From Cyanoderma ruficeps (Eukaryota; Chordata; Aves; Passeriformes; Timaliidae): a stretch of 64,000 nucleotides of DNA. The position numbers and the translations under genes are program-made. Under the pieces are notes generated by a model. It searched no databases. It saw nothing but the letters and a program-made list of their open reading frames with translations, and was not told the DNA's origin. Below, piece by piece: positions 36,336-50,100 of this stretch. Position 1 is the stretch's first letter. Each line of letters starts with the position of its first letter. The DNA lies in the NCBI GenBank assembly GCA_008694505.1, contig VZDJ01004378.1:24799012-24863011 (forward strand), read 5' to 3'.

Positions 36336-38699
36336 AAATTCTTTGCAACAAGTTTCTGCTGCTCTAAAGTCAAACACTTCCTCAGAACTGAAATAACACA
36401 GTGGCCAGAGGGGGATTCAGCAGGACATAAAATGCACTGACAGTAAGAGATTCATCCTCTCAAATGTAGGCCCCAGTACCTACCAAAATGCAGGTGAGTG
36501 GTTTGGGCTGGTGCTCATGGTTTGGCTTCACTCTGGGGCTGTTAGGATGGAAGTCACTCCTCCCTGAGCATCAAGAGTTGACACAGTCAGCTCAGCCACA
36601 ACAGCCGTGCTCCTACCATCACTGAAAGAGCACAGCTTTTCTCTTTCTTTGGGTCCTGTGGAAAATACAGCAATTCAAACAAATGCCTGTGACCTTACAG
36701 GCACCTACAGAGAGACTTTTGGATCACCTCCCCTGGATGCAGCCCTAAATCCCCAGTGGTGAATATCATCAGGTCCTCTGGTGTTCCTTTGTCTCCCTGT
36801 GGGTGTTTACCAGCCCTGGCCTGGGAGCGCTCCTCTGTACAAGGCTGCCTTCCAGAGAGGCTCCAGCCTTTGTGAGTGGCAGGGAGCAGGGAAGTTACAC
36901 TTGTTTGTGAGCTTTTCTGATAATGGAAAATACATTAGTCTCCACCCTTTTCTGGGTATTGCTTTAAGGCAGACAAAGGACAGCTTCTTCTCGCCTGGGA
37001 GGGGAGTAGGTGCTGGAAGTGCTCAGTGCAGGGGCTGCCTGAAGATGGGCATCCTGGCCTGGGGGCCACTCTGCAGCTGGTCACATAGGTGACAGCTATC
37101 CCTGCACACCTCTTCATCCCTGTGATGGGTACCAAGCCCCTCCTGCTCTGGAGTTGTTTGGTTTCAATTTGCAATTGGTTCACCTGCAGCTTTTGGTTTT
37201 GAACTGGCTTTCTCAGGCAGCCGAGTACCATGGGCAGGGGTTCAACCACTGACTTTTTTATTACATAATGGACTTGGGTTTTTGTCTTTGCTTTAGTATA
37301 AATGAAAGGTGGTTTGCTGCTCTTAATGTATGTAGCTGCCCATAGATCAAACACTTACCTGTAACCTGCACCCTCCAGCACTGCACTACTTGAGTTACAT
37401 AGTAGAAACTATGATCAGAGACATTTCCAATTTCCAAGAAATGAAATTAAATCCAAACAAATTTTATCTCCTCAAAATGAATAGAAATACCAGCTGCTTA
37501 GTCCACTGATTACCTCATTGTTTGATACTCATATGCATGTTCACAGGAACACAGCTATAGCGGCATGCTTCAGTTTTCCTCTCTAACTTCCAAATTCACA
37601 ATGAATACAAAATACAAAAACCTACTTGCAGGGTGTAGATAAGCATGTCTGTGTAAAGATTTTGAGAATTTTATTCTTTCAAGATGTCCTTCTTGGACAA
37701 GCAAATACCTGATATCATTTGTATCGGCCTAATTAAAAATAATTCTAAGTAGACATGCCAACATGGTGACAGCTTGATTTACAAATGATTGTAAAATAAG
37801 TGTGCAAGGTATTGAACTACATCATTAGGGGGGAAAAAGTTAATTCCTTCTCCACAAGCAAGAGATACTTAAACTCTGTCTTAAAATTAATACAAATTTA
37901 GTATGATGCCCCAGGTTCCATATTCAACTCACAAATTGCCAAAACAGCAAAGCAGGAGCAGCATCACTGAAAATCTAATATGGCAAAAAATCTCTCATTT
38001 CTGTTAAAAAATGGTGAGTTCAGGGCAGCTACTTAGTTTTCTGCATTTTTTTTTCCATAGCTCTGGCCTAAGTAAGACCTACTGACTTCTCTTTGTCACT
38101 TATTTGAAAAGTGGATGTTATGAGCTTTCTTTTTCCTGGTGTTTGCATCTGGGGACATTTAAATGCTTGCAAATGAGTGGTTCATCTCAGCCTCCTGGAA
38201 GGGAGTCGTAGAAGACTGATGCCATTAGTGCAGGATAATTTTTAGTCTATTCACTCTTTAATGGGCTATGAAGTAATTGGTTATTTCGGTGCTGCCCAGC
38301 AGGGTTTCTGGCTTGGCCCAGTGTTGTTCCCTCAGTGGCTGCCATGCCTGTGCCTCACAAATGCTTGGAAGCACCGACTGTCTTCACTGACAAAAAAAGC
38401 CATTCAAACCAGCCATTTTTCTGTAAAGAAAGCTTACTGTTGTGGGTAGCGAAAACACAGCCTTGTTGCAATACCACCCTCTCCCCAGGGCGACAGTGCC
38501 ATTGCCAGAGCCAGCCAGGCAGCAGGAAGGCCGTGCTGGTCACAGACAGGAGCAGCCCAATCAATGCAGGCTCCACGGCAGGGGACAGTGGTGACTCCAG
38601 CAGTCACCTGAGCTATCTGTGGGAAGGTAACTTCTGGGGAGAAGACAGCAGGGAAGGGACCAACAGGGATGCAGTCTGTGACTAAGGTTTGGAGAAAAA
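36336..38699. other. Spacer between CR1 fragments
   Basis: No supportable feature. A 139-codon minus frame at 36935-37354 has no recognisable domain and no conserved splice context. Confidence 0.5.
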
Positions 38700-38835
38700 A
38701 GGGCTATTTGAACAATAGGGAGGGACCTCTGGAGACCATCCAGTCCAAGTACCCTGCTCAGAGCAAGGGTCAGCCAGAGCAGGATGCCCAGAGCCAGATT
38801 CTGCATCTTTAGCTCTCAGCCTGAATTTGGAAGCC
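38700..38835 (-). mobile_element. CR1 LINE, degraded fragment
   Basis: GGGAGGGACCTCTGGAGACC, CATCCAGTCCAAGTACCC and TGCTCAGAGCAAGGGTCAGC are diverged forms of a well-known CR1 3' segment, in the same orientation as the 36.0 kb copy. The ends are blurred by divergence. Confidence 0.82.
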
Positions 38836-39570
38836 TTGAAGGAGAAGTTTGGCATAGCACAGCTTATGCCGGACTCATGCTGAGAGGTTCTGAGCTATGT
38901 GGGATGATGCTCTGAAAAGGTCATTTCGATGAAGTCCTTTTTCTTTGTATTCCAATCAGTCACATATTATTTTTTTTCTTCTTGCTTCAGATATTGTTTT
39001 ACATCATCCTTGCCATATGGAAGAAAGGAATGGTGCTGTTCTGATCTGCTGTCATAAGACTATGAAATGTTGTTTGTGTGATCTTCAGGGTAGATTAAAA
39101 CTGGGAATTCCCACTTCAAGGGCATTTTCAACATGTCAAATTTTATTTTCCTTTTAATCTAGCAAGCTACAGTGGCATCAAATCTTCCTAAAAATTAGAA
39201 GTCTTGTCAGAAATGGATTTGTATATGTTTTATTAGTCTTTATAAAAACTGCTACAAATTAAGATATTAACTGATATTTTTCTTTTATTGTTTTAGATAT
39301 TTCAATTTATAAAAGTCAAATTTGATTTTTTTGGCCATCTAGATGCTGAAAATATTCAGTAAGGAAAGAATCTACAGAGACAGAGACAGTATTACTGCTC
39401 CTACTGAAGTCCTCCTGGACTTCTGGGAACAGAACATGACAAGAATACAAGTGCTTTTAGCAAATCCAACACTGAAGGGTGCTATTTAGCACAAGGAGTT
39501 AAAAAAGAAATACTGTGCAGATGGGAGCTGCAGGTAAGCATCCCTCCAGTGACACATATCATCTATGCTA

Positions 39571-39656
39571 TGGTTTCGTGGTGAGCAGTGGCTCTGGGTT
39601 AATGGTTGGACTCTATGATCTTAGAGGTCTTTTCCAGCCTCAATGATTCTGTGATC
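39571..39656 (+). mobile_element. CR1 LINE, short 3' tail in the opposite orientation
   Basis: GGTTAATGGTTGGACTCTAT, GATCTTAGAGGTCTTTTCC and CAATGATTCTGTGATC form the canonical CR1 3' terminus with the ATTCTRTGATC-type end, here sense on the plus strand. Only about 85 bp remains. Confidence 0.88.
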
Positions 39657-42600
39657 AGCTGCACCTGAGTTTTGAGGCATGGTGATGGAAGAGCCAGTGC
39701 AAGGGTTACTATGCTGTCTATTTGTCTGACATTATAAAATGGCATGTGGATTTCCTTTGCTGAAGGATTTCCTTTGCTACTCCTGATAATGGGAATAATA
39801 CATGTTACACCCAATTCCCACACTGTCCTACCTTCCCAGTACTCTGGTTTCTGAAGAAACGGGGTGGCTGTGGTGGCAGTGAGCCAGTGGTCCCCAGGCA
39901 GGTTCTCTGCTTCAGCTAATAAATCCTTTGGGAACTGGGCTGGTAGCACGACCTAGTGAGTTGCCACTTTAGTGGCTTGAAGAAGAGCTGGCCTGGGTGT
40001 ATGGTTCATGCTGCAATGGAGCCACACTGGAGACAGCCTGAGTCCCTCTTTTCTGTCTCAGGAGATACCCTCATGCCCCAGCCAGCTCTGTGTCAGCTGG
40101 TGGGTTTGTTCAGCTTAGCCCCATGGGACACAGCCCCATGGGACACAGCCATCCTACTTCTTGCCTCATCTCTGGGCAGCAGTACAGGCATGGCTGTGTT
40201 GTGCTTCCTACAAGCCAGGAATCCTGGCTCCTTTAAGCCATCATCCCAGTGGCACTGTTTGTTCCCCGGACAGTTCAGCAGCCTGGACACTGGGGTGGAA
40301 ACAGATTTGAGACCAGCTGTCATTATACCTCCATAAGAATCAGACAAATTTGTTATTCATACAGGGGCACTTAGGGTACAGGGGAGATTGGACTTTGCAT
40401 CACTGTGTTTACATGCTGTGGTCTGTACTGTGGCAGCCCAGTCCCACATGGGGATGGATTCTTACCCTTCCCATCTTCATTTCTTAATCAGAAACAAAGA
40501 TGCAAAGCAAAATATAAAATTATTAAATAATAAAATATAAAATTATTAGAATATATTATACCAGTACTTAAAAACATTGCAACAAAAACTACAAATAGCA
40601 TAGAGTTTTATCCCCATGTATCTTGGATAAGATTTGATGGTAGCACAGGAACAGTTTCTGAGGCATTTGACATGGCAAGTGCATTTTATGGCCTTTCCTG
40701 GTATGAAATTCAGGTTTGTTGGCAGTGCAAATGGCAAGTTACTGTGGACTAGATGAAGTGATGCTGCCACAAGTGGGAAGCAACAGATGAGGAGGTAACA
40801 ACAGTTCTCAGGGTGCAGATGGGTGCACTCCACTGCAGCACAGGACAGTTGTATTTTCTTCAGTCCAAAATTGCTGGTAAGTCATCCAGAGTCACTGTTG
40901 AGTGAAATAAAGCTGAACTGATTACTAATACTGATTCTCCAGTTTGTTTCTCATAGTCTGAGTCTGTACATCATAGCTCCATGTTAAATCATATGAGTTA
41001 GGAATGAACATAAATCAGGTGCAAAGCTTAGAAGTGCAGATGTCTGGGGAATTATATGTTAATGAGCATATGTTAATGAGATAAAAATTGTATTTTTCAT
41101 CCTAAATGCAAGTGGACTATTTTAAGAGGAGAATTTTCCTTGGGGGAAAGACCATTTCTGAGGGATTTTTCCCATTGTTTTTCAGCATCATTTTGGCTCA
41201 ATCAAGTAAGCCAAGCTACCAGGAACAGAGCAATATCACCTGTGAGCAAAAGCTGCTGGAGAAGGAGAGTAAGATGATCAGGGATTAGTTGCTGCAGCAT
41301 TTTGGCAGGATATTGAGCTAGCTCCTGAAGACAACCAAGCAATGTTCAACTGGAGCTGAGAGCTGCTGCATGAGGGACAGGAAACTGGGGTGGATTCTCT
41401 TTCCCAAAAATTATCCTCTGGTAAAAGAGGACCAATAACTATGAGGCAAAAAAAAAGGATAAGTGAAGAAAATTCTTAGTAAGGGGTAGAAAATGCCAGG
41501 CCTTTTTATGGGGAGCTGACTCCCTTGTCAAGCAGCATTCTGCTGCAGAAGGATAATCCTAGACAGAGAACAGCCAGCCACAGAAGGCATTTCAAGAGCA
41601 GGGTGTATATGATGCCAGTACTTCATCTCCAGGCCTTGGTGGAGGAAAAGAAGCAGAGAGACTGTCCTGATGGGTAGAAGCAGGCATAGATGGGATGTTC
41701 TATCATCATACTTTTTTATGGTGTGGCACTTGGGCTGAACATGTTCATTTGTATTGCATTGCACGGTGTGTGAGTGCTTAGCAGACATAGGAAGCTATCT
41801 GAAATCAAGGTATTAATGGAGATCAGGAGCAGAATGACCTAAATGTGATCACAAATATGCTTTAGCATTGCACTGCAGACAGCAACTCCCACCACACTGA
41901 AGCAAAGAAGGGGTTTGAACGTGTGGGCTGCTGGCTTCTTGCACTGTGGCAAGGACCTACACATCAATGTTTATAAAACATCCTACAGAGTGTCCGTGAA
42001 TATCACTGGGGTTCAGCAAGGGCTGACTAGCTCTCCAACACATTGCATTTGAATTCAGGGAGTGAGGGACCTGAATTGGGCTTGGACCAACCAGCAGCAG
42101 TTCAAACCTTGTCAATAGTGCCAGGCTACACGGCTGTGCAGACTTAGAGTGGGCAAGGTACTGCACTGGGGCTACCACGGCCTGGGCAGCCTTTGTGCAT
42201 GGGACTTTCTGAAGAGAGTGGAAAAAATACTAAGCTGAACAAGCAGGGCAAGCAAGGAAGAGAGATTGAAGACCATTCTGTAAAGAACCCAACTATGGCA
42301 AAGTGCCAGGGAACAAGCTTCCTGAGAGCAAACTGTTGCACGTGAAATGCTGTGTTATGATAGACAGCCGAAGAAAAAGTGATTATTGACTTTGCAGGTG
42401 AATGACTGAAGTGCCAGTATGAGAAAAGGAGCTCTTGGTTTGCCATAGAGGTGTTTATTAAGCTTTCATGTGTTGAGCAACAGGAATGCAAAACCTCTTT
42501 CAGTGTGGTGACAAGAGGCATCAGAGAAATACGAGTACTCATCTGATTTAAAAATCAACTTTTGCTAGACTGGTGTTCCTGGCAGGTTACACCTGCTTCC

Positions 42601-45600
42601 CACCCCATGCCTTGCTGCCACTCTGTCTGGAGCAATGTGCTCTTAACAATAGCTGGTGGCTGGAAGGTACAGCGTGTGCTGGCTGCATGCTCATTTCCCC
42701 TTCCTCCCACCCTGATTGTTATTGCAGCAGTCGGGAGCAAGAAGGGCTCTTTAACACCATTAAGCTGTGAGAAACCGTGACAGTGAGGACCTGACTTCAT
42801 GCAATCTGAAGTTGAAAAGAAATATTTTAAGAGAGAAGATGCCTTCCTGTAAGTACTTTGTACTGTAAAGTGTATGGATATACACAAACACTCACATGCA
42901 CATGCATCCGGGAGGAGGTGTGTGTCCGTGGGGGGAAATCCTGCCGGAACCACTCAGTGAACAAATTCCCACTGACCTTGGCAGAGCAAAGCTTCAGCAG
43001 CTCTCTGTGCATGTGGTGGGACCTTGTGCAAGTGCTCGGGCAGGCACACTGTGAGCACTTTACTGTCTGTAGTACTGGGGGATGGCAGCTGACCCACCCT
43101 GGCAGTGCACTGAAACGCGGCAGGGGCAGCGCGGCCTGCCCTCAGGCCAAGCCCTGCTCATCTCCCTGCTGGCTTGGCTTCCTGCCTCACATCTGGACTG
43201 GGGCAGCTTTGCCTGCAACTCACGGGGGCTCTGCCAGGGACGTCTCAAGGGACTGGCAGGGGTCTTTGGTCACCTGTTTGGTTTTGGCTTGGGGACTTTT
43301 CCTTTGGGTTTTTTTTTCCCCCTTGTTGTCTGTCTTTTAACATGTGTTTAGATTAATGTAAAAGTTGGTGAACTGCCTTCATTCAGTCTCTTGCCAAAAT
43401 AGGTAGAATAGTTTTTGAGGGTCAATTAGAAACGCCAGCAAGCCCTTGGAAGACCCTGACACTGCATTTACTGATTTCATCTAGCTTATTTTACCCTTGG
43501 GTCTGCCTTTGGGGAGGCAGAAATTCAAGAAACCTACAACTGACTTTACTGGTTACTGTCTTGAAAACTACTATTTTAAGGTTGATTATAATTCTGTTCC
43601 AGTGAATTTTTTTCAACTGTTTTGAATTTGTGCAGCTCTAAGCATCTTTCAGTGATAATATAGATGGAAATTTAAGATACCAACATAATGAATATAAATC
43701 TGGGTTTCCTTAGGTACTATTTGGAGACCCATTAAAAGCAATTTAGGGCACCAAGGTTTAAAGACATACTCTACTATGTTTAGCTACAGTCTGCCAAAAC
43801 TTAAGTGGCTATTTTCACCTCAATCCCTGCATACAATGAGCCAGACACCTGATTTTAGTAACAGATAATGAATATTCATAACTATCACTTTCTAATAGGT
43901 GGAGTCTCATTTTTTGTCCTTCTCTTTCACCACAGGTATCACAAACAAGCACCACCATGTATGACAGGCACTTAACTGCCACCTTCATCCTGACTGCAGC
44001 TCTTGGAGCATGGAATTAGGTGGCTCCCAAAAGCAGAACTGTGATTCCTGCAGGAAAGCATTATGTATCCATGTCTGGGACCAGATCTGGGGCAGTATGC
44101 CAAGCTCTTCTGAGAATTTGGCCTAAACTGTAATTACCATGACTGATGGCTGCCCGCTGCTGAAAATCTGCTGCAGTGTTACAGGTGCTGAACATTTGGA
44201 CAATCCCAAGATAAAGGCCAGCCAGTCAGTCCAGTGCTGCCTCGGTTTGAGGGTGATATGAAGGACAGCAGAACAGGGGCCAGAAAGCAAAAATATGTTC
44301 AGAACAAGAGACAATGTTTGTTCAAGATTCCAAATATCTGGTGAAACCAATCCAAAACAGGAGTATTACTGAAAAATATCAAGCATACCTATTTTTGTGT
44401 AACAAGTATAAAGTATTGAATCACTTTCAAAACAATCTGAAGTACCTTTAAGACTAGCATGTCCTCAGTTCCTGTGGAAGGGCTTTGAACCAAGAACCTT
44501 TCAGTTGCTCTAGACAAACCCATCCTCACTTCCATGTGGAGCTGTGTTCCCCTGGCCATGCTCTGCATTTCACTCAAAAAGCTGGGAACATTACAAGCTG
44601 ATGAAGAAGAAAAACTGCTGAACTGCTTTGGAGCTCTTAGTGGGTGAAATTCACTACAATTTAATGATATTTTTTTCTCCATTCATTTTAAAGATGTGTA
44701 TGAGCTACTACAGAATGTCATTATCATATTTTAATTTTTTTTTTCATATTCTATACACTCTCCTTGGCACATCCTATATAGGGAAGTGTGTACAGGATAA
44801 TACATAAAGAATTGTGGTAACCACTCTATAAGGATGCAAATTGCTGACATTGCCACAGTACCTACAAACTATATTCTATCAAATTTACTTTCGAACAGTG
44901 ATGTCATCTTCCCCAAGCATGTCTGGATGACCCCACATGTGTTAGCAATACACTGCAATGACACACGTGTTCCCACACAGCCCGTCCCTGCACTGGCAGC
45001 ACAGGTGTCTTTGTTCAGAATCATATTTTGCATGTGTTTGTTATTCATGTTTCTGCTTCCCCAGCTTTCCTTTGATGTAAATTTAATACAGCTTTTTTTG
45101 GGTTTTTTTTTCCCCCCTCTCATTATTTGAAACAGAAACTCTGGGACAATAGCAGCATCAAACATTGGATATATGGAAAAACATTAGGCAGTGTGTTATA
45201 TTTTTTCTGCAAGCCTAAGCCATAATAAAAAATACATATTTCTCAGAAGAAAAATAATAGGCTCAACATTTTTCCAGGAGCTACAGACTTAAGAGTTTGA
45301 GTCAGGCTGTGATGGCATGGCACTGAGCTGGCCAAAGTCTACTGCAGAGTGTTTGTGTCAGGGATGCCAGGAGGAGACTGACTGCCTACAACACTGCTAA
45401 GAGACATTTTATTTGAAGTGGGCATTGACTTGTAAGTCCCTTGCAAATCCTATACTGTGCTATACACAGTTTTCGAAAATGAGTGGAAAGACTTACATGA
45501 AGACTGAGAAAGATGCTTAGCCCTAAGCTTTGCATTCCTCTTTAAATGTTTCTGAGCAACACCTTCACCCATTATTAGCTTTCACAGTGTATGAAGATCA

Positions 45601-46937
45601 TGCTACTCTGTGCTTAACCTTTAAACAAAATTTCTGTGATTGCTGGCCCTGGTTCCCAAAGGAATTGTGAGAAATGAACGGGACAGATGGAAGCAGCCTT
45701 TCCCAGTGGATGCTACAGAATATTTCTGTAATGATTTAAAGCCATGTTAAACAGTAGCTTGTTCACATTCAAATGCAGAGCATCCCAAGATGCTGCATGA
45801 GACAGGGGAGAGAGCTGAAATTGCTTTTGCAGTGATGCTGGGCACAATTAAAGGCTTATGACTGAATCATACATCTATCAAACTGCTGTACAACAAGGGA
45901 AGCAGCTCCCTAAGTAGCTTTTTACAAAACATTAAATATACTATCATAACAATAAAACCTAACTATCCAGCTGCTGGTGAATTATGTACATGTGGTACTG
46001 TGTCCATCATGTCTCCTCTCCCCCCTTTAATCTATCCCTTTCTGCTGCTGGAAAATAGCAAAGGTCCTCCAAGGAGCAGCTGAAAAGTTTAATAAAAGTA
46101 AATCAGAGCTGCTTAATCTGTTTTTGAGATCTGGCTGCACTTTATCTGAAAATCATGATTGTTCCTTTGGCAAAGTTCAGTGTAAAGTGAGAGCTTTTAG
46201 CGTGGCCCCAAAAGAGAGGAGAAAACAGCCAGTTGCTGTCTTCTCTTTTGACATGGCAAATAAAGGCAAATGTGTGAAAGTATTAGAGCCCCACTGCAGA
46301 GCAGGAAGAGGAAAACAAATGACACCACACCATATGCCCATAATCCCAATTTAAATGCATTCAAATTCATTTCTCTTTTCCTCAGCTTTCCTTTTCCACA
46401 CCAGTGAACAAGCATGTTTGACAACAGAGTGTGGGAATTTCTAGTTCACTGAGCAGGTTTCCTTTCTCTTTGCCCCTGCATCTACCTGAGGCTGCAGCTC
46501 CAAACCCTCACCATGTGCTTTAAAGCAAGCCCTGTCTCCCCTCACCACACAGCCAAGCATTGCACACGTTGCCAGGGACTCCTGGAGCAATCGGGAGCAA
46601 ATCAGGAAACAACAGACACAGCTTGAGGTTAAGCATTCTCAGTGGTCATGCTGGGCTTTGTAGGAAATCAAACCTTTTAGGCTCCCTGATGAAGCTGTGC
46701 TTTACCCAGCACTTTTCCCAGCTATGGAGCTTCCTGTGCTCTAGCAATACAGCAGAACAAGCATTGAGAAGGTGAGCAGGACCTTCTGCCTTCAATAGGC
46801 ATGGAGAAGCAGCAAAGTGAGACCTTCTCAGTGCCACTGCTGAAGAATTGAGCAGGGGAAAATGCTGCAGGGCACTTAGAAGATTGGAAAATACCTTGGA
46901 GTCAGCGGGGACATGAATACATGAGAGGAAAGCAGTA
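39657..46937. other. Gene-free interval with minor repeats
   Basis: It contains a 15-bp direct duplication at 40117-40146 (AGCCCCATGGGACAC twice), a near-duplicated AT-rich AAAATATAAAATTATTA at about 40508-40549, ATATGTTAATGAG twice near 41055-41080, and T-rich tracts near 43308 and 45092-45118. The stretch at 43090-43260 is richer in GC and CpG and accounts for a 160-codon frame there that I do not accept as a gene. Confidence 0.5.
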
Positions 46938-47003
46938 TGAGCTACTTATTAGAGGCTGAATGGAGAGAGATGAGCTACTTATTAGAGGCTGAATGGAGAG
47001 AGA
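46938..47003 (+). repeat. 33-bp perfect tandem duplication
   Basis: TGAGCTACTTATTAGAGGCT plus 13 further bases is repeated exactly twice in direct succession (second copy starts at 46971). Identity of the copies suggests a recent event or an assembly artefact. Confidence 0.95.
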
Positions 47004-47142
47004 TGGGCAGAGAATGTTAGTGTGACAAATCAATCTGCAAGCACCAAAATTATTTTGAAAAATGCAAAAGGATGCACTTCCATTATAAAATCAAATAGGA
47101 AGAGCAACAAATAAACATGGTCTATGATTCATAAGACCATTG

Positions 47143-47162
47143 TGATAGATAGATAGATAGGA
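47143..47162 (+). repeat. Short (GATA)n tract
   Basis: GATAGATAGATAGATAGGATA, about four and a half units. A simple tetranucleotide repeat. Confidence 0.9.
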
Positions 47163-50100
47163 TAGCAGAATCCTTTTCGCAGGCAGGAGAACAGGCAACT
47201 TCATCTGCAGCTTTTCTCATTCCTGCTTTTCACAAGGTCCTTCCTCTTCATCTTCCCATTGACATAAAAGCTATTGGCTGCACCTATAAGCACAGCACTG
47301 CTTTTCATTGTCTCTTGATTTAAACTCTGTTGCTTTCTCCCTTGTAGGGTATCTCAGATCTCAATGAGAATTCAAAACACTTCCTTATAACTTTGCAGTC
47401 TCCTGGTTTTGGGTTTTACATCCCCCTCCTTGCCAGCCTTTTCAGATCTCCATCCCACTGCTTCCTACAGAGTACAGCTGCCAGGCTGATGATACAGCTG
47501 CAGAGATAAAATTCATTTCTCAAAAGTTGGCTTTGTGAAAGGATTTAAACATACAGATCCAGATAGTTTTCTCTGTATGCATTTTCTTTATGCTTTTAGA
47601 TTCTCCTCATTGATCCTTGCCTCTTGAACAGGTGAAGAAATCAACAACGCAAGCAGGGTGTTAACCGCCGTGCTCGCTCGTGCCACGGGGAAAGTGAGCA
47701 GTTGGGGAAAACACTAAGCAAGTGGCTCAATAGTTGTTTAGTTGAGCAAGAGGCTGCTCTGCAAAGTGCTAGGAAACAGGATCTAATGGACCAGAGCCAT
47801 TTCTTCCCTTTGCCCCAAGCTAGATGTCTCCCAACACTAAGATCTCCTCAGTCCTTTTCCAGATTTCTCAGTGTCTTGTCCAGTCCCCAGCCACTCTGTG
47901 TTTCTCAGATCTACCCCTTCATCTCCCTACCCCAGTCTCATCTCCATGCTGAGCTAGTCTTGGTCCCACTGTACTCACATTCGGTCTGGCCTGGCTCATT
48001 CACTTTGACAGCTTTCAGTGAGCTGCCTGCCTGTGTCCTCAGAAGAAATGTCTCCTGCACCAGTTGTTTCCCATCAGCTGTCTTTATGCTTTCTGATGCC
48101 AGAAAGGCTCCAGCCAAGGTTTAAAGGGGGAGGTCACATATGATCTTATTCTTTAAAAAGGCAGAGAATTTCTAGAAAATTTCATCCAGAAAAGGATACC
48201 TAGCATGGAAAATTTCATTCAAATGTTGGGAAATGTATGCAAACAGCCTCTTACAAGAAGAAAAGCAGGAAAGGAGGGCTGTTTGTGGCACACAAAGTCT
48301 GTGGTTGAAGTCAGCTTTCCTAACCAAGAGTAAGAACTCCCAAATGAGTTAATCGATTCTCTATGTCAAGCCATATTATCGTTGTATGAACTGTAATATT
48401 TACTTAAAATCCTCTTACAGACAATGTCCTGATTCAAACTATTCCATAGCTGTTACAAACAATGTCACTATTATACAGCTTGTTATACCATGACAGCTGG
48501 CAGAAGTGAGCTTGGTAAATCACATACAAGTTTGAAAATGTACCTACACCTTTAACTCTGTCACCCACCATAACTTCTTAATGGCTGCTTGGACAGGCTT
48601 CTACTGAACAGGATTGGTACTGATGCTTCAGGCCAATGGAAAGAAATAGGAATATGAGGAAGGTTTCTCCTGGCATATGCTGAGGTTCTGCCTGTGGTGA
48701 CTTTTTGCTGTGTGACTGTGAAGACCATGCTGGCTTTGTCACGTGAGGTAACCATGAGAGAAATCTGCAAGAAGGCACAACATTCTGAGGTTGCCTCATT
48801 ATATTTGTTTGACAGGCCCATTGTTTATACAGCATTAATACCAAATTGATGCTTTTGGGAAACTCCACCCATGAGTGATCCAGAACACTTCCTGATATGC
48901 CCAACAAAACTTCAGCCAAGTGCAGTAATTGTCGGTTGTAAAATAATTTTTCAGAGGAAAAGGACGGGAGAGAAGAGAGGGTGAAAACGCAGAGCAGAAG
49001 AGATACACAAAGAACTGGTGGGCTACAGAAGCATGGACAATATAGGCATGACAAATATTCGTGCAGAAGGAGGCAGAGCTTGTCAGTCTATTTGTGAAGA
49101 CTTTACAACCAAATTATCAGAGGCTGCATTTAATGGGGTTCATATTTTTCCTCTCCCTATCTCTCTCTCTGCCTGCATTCAGTCTCTGCTGGCATTGTCT
49201 CTTCCTCTCACACCCTGAAAACTTGAAGCCTCTTCTCCTTGGAAGTTTCAGGGTCTGGCAGGTCTTACAACATTGCCTAGAATATTACACTGGAGCACAT
49301 CACTTTTCCCAGTTCTTTCTATAGCTCCTGGTCATGCTGTGACAGGAATACAAGGCTGATCTTGTTGGCTGTGCCAGCTTCTTGAGCAATCCACTTTCGG
49401 ATGTAATGGGTCACTGATTGAGAAACTAAAACTAAGAGGTCTGGAAAAAATGAGATACTCAATTGCTAAAAGAGAATATTAAAATGATGCTTGCAGCTGG
49501 ATTTTGTTGTTTGGTAACACCAAGACCAAGCCAACTTCAGAGGTTAAATCACCAGATCTTCTTGATGTTGGCCAGATATTTCTTCTCAGTCAAATGGTTT
49601 TCAAAGCCAAGTTGACCCAGGTACCGAGACACAATTAACATACTGATGCTCATGGACTGAAGTTAAAAAACAAGTATAGGATGTTGTTAGAGGTTAAGAG
49701 TTTGGAGTACAAAGGCAGATAAAGGTGACTGCCTGTGATATAAGCCCTGAGGTGGAAGTTATCTGACTTCCACAGCTTGCTTCACCCATTGAGCCCACAG
49801 GATCCCAGCACATGCCTGCACAAGGCCCTGTCCTCAGATCACCCCACATTAAAGAGAAGGAATGAAATATCGGGCACCCCCAGGTGATTCAGACTGAAGT
49901 GCAGAGAAGTATCTCTGGCTCCAAGGGAAGATGGAACAGATAAACCACGGAGCAGCAGCCAAACCGCCAGCAGCTGGCCACCAAGGTGGCTTTCTAGAAT
50001 GTATCTCTGTGTCTAAGGTCCCAAGAAACCACCTCATGCCCACAATTCCAGCAGCAGAGTGACCAGAAGACAGTCAGCCTCTGTCCCAGAAACTGGCCTG

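Noticed and set aside
42858..43340. 160-codon plus-strand frame
   Set aside because: Low-order composition with many Cys and Trp, no family resemblance, local GC enrichment explains its length.
48578..49054. 158-codon minus-strand frame beginning with a hydrophobic, signal-like segment
   Set aside because: No recognisable domain after the N-terminus and no gene structure around it; treated as chance.
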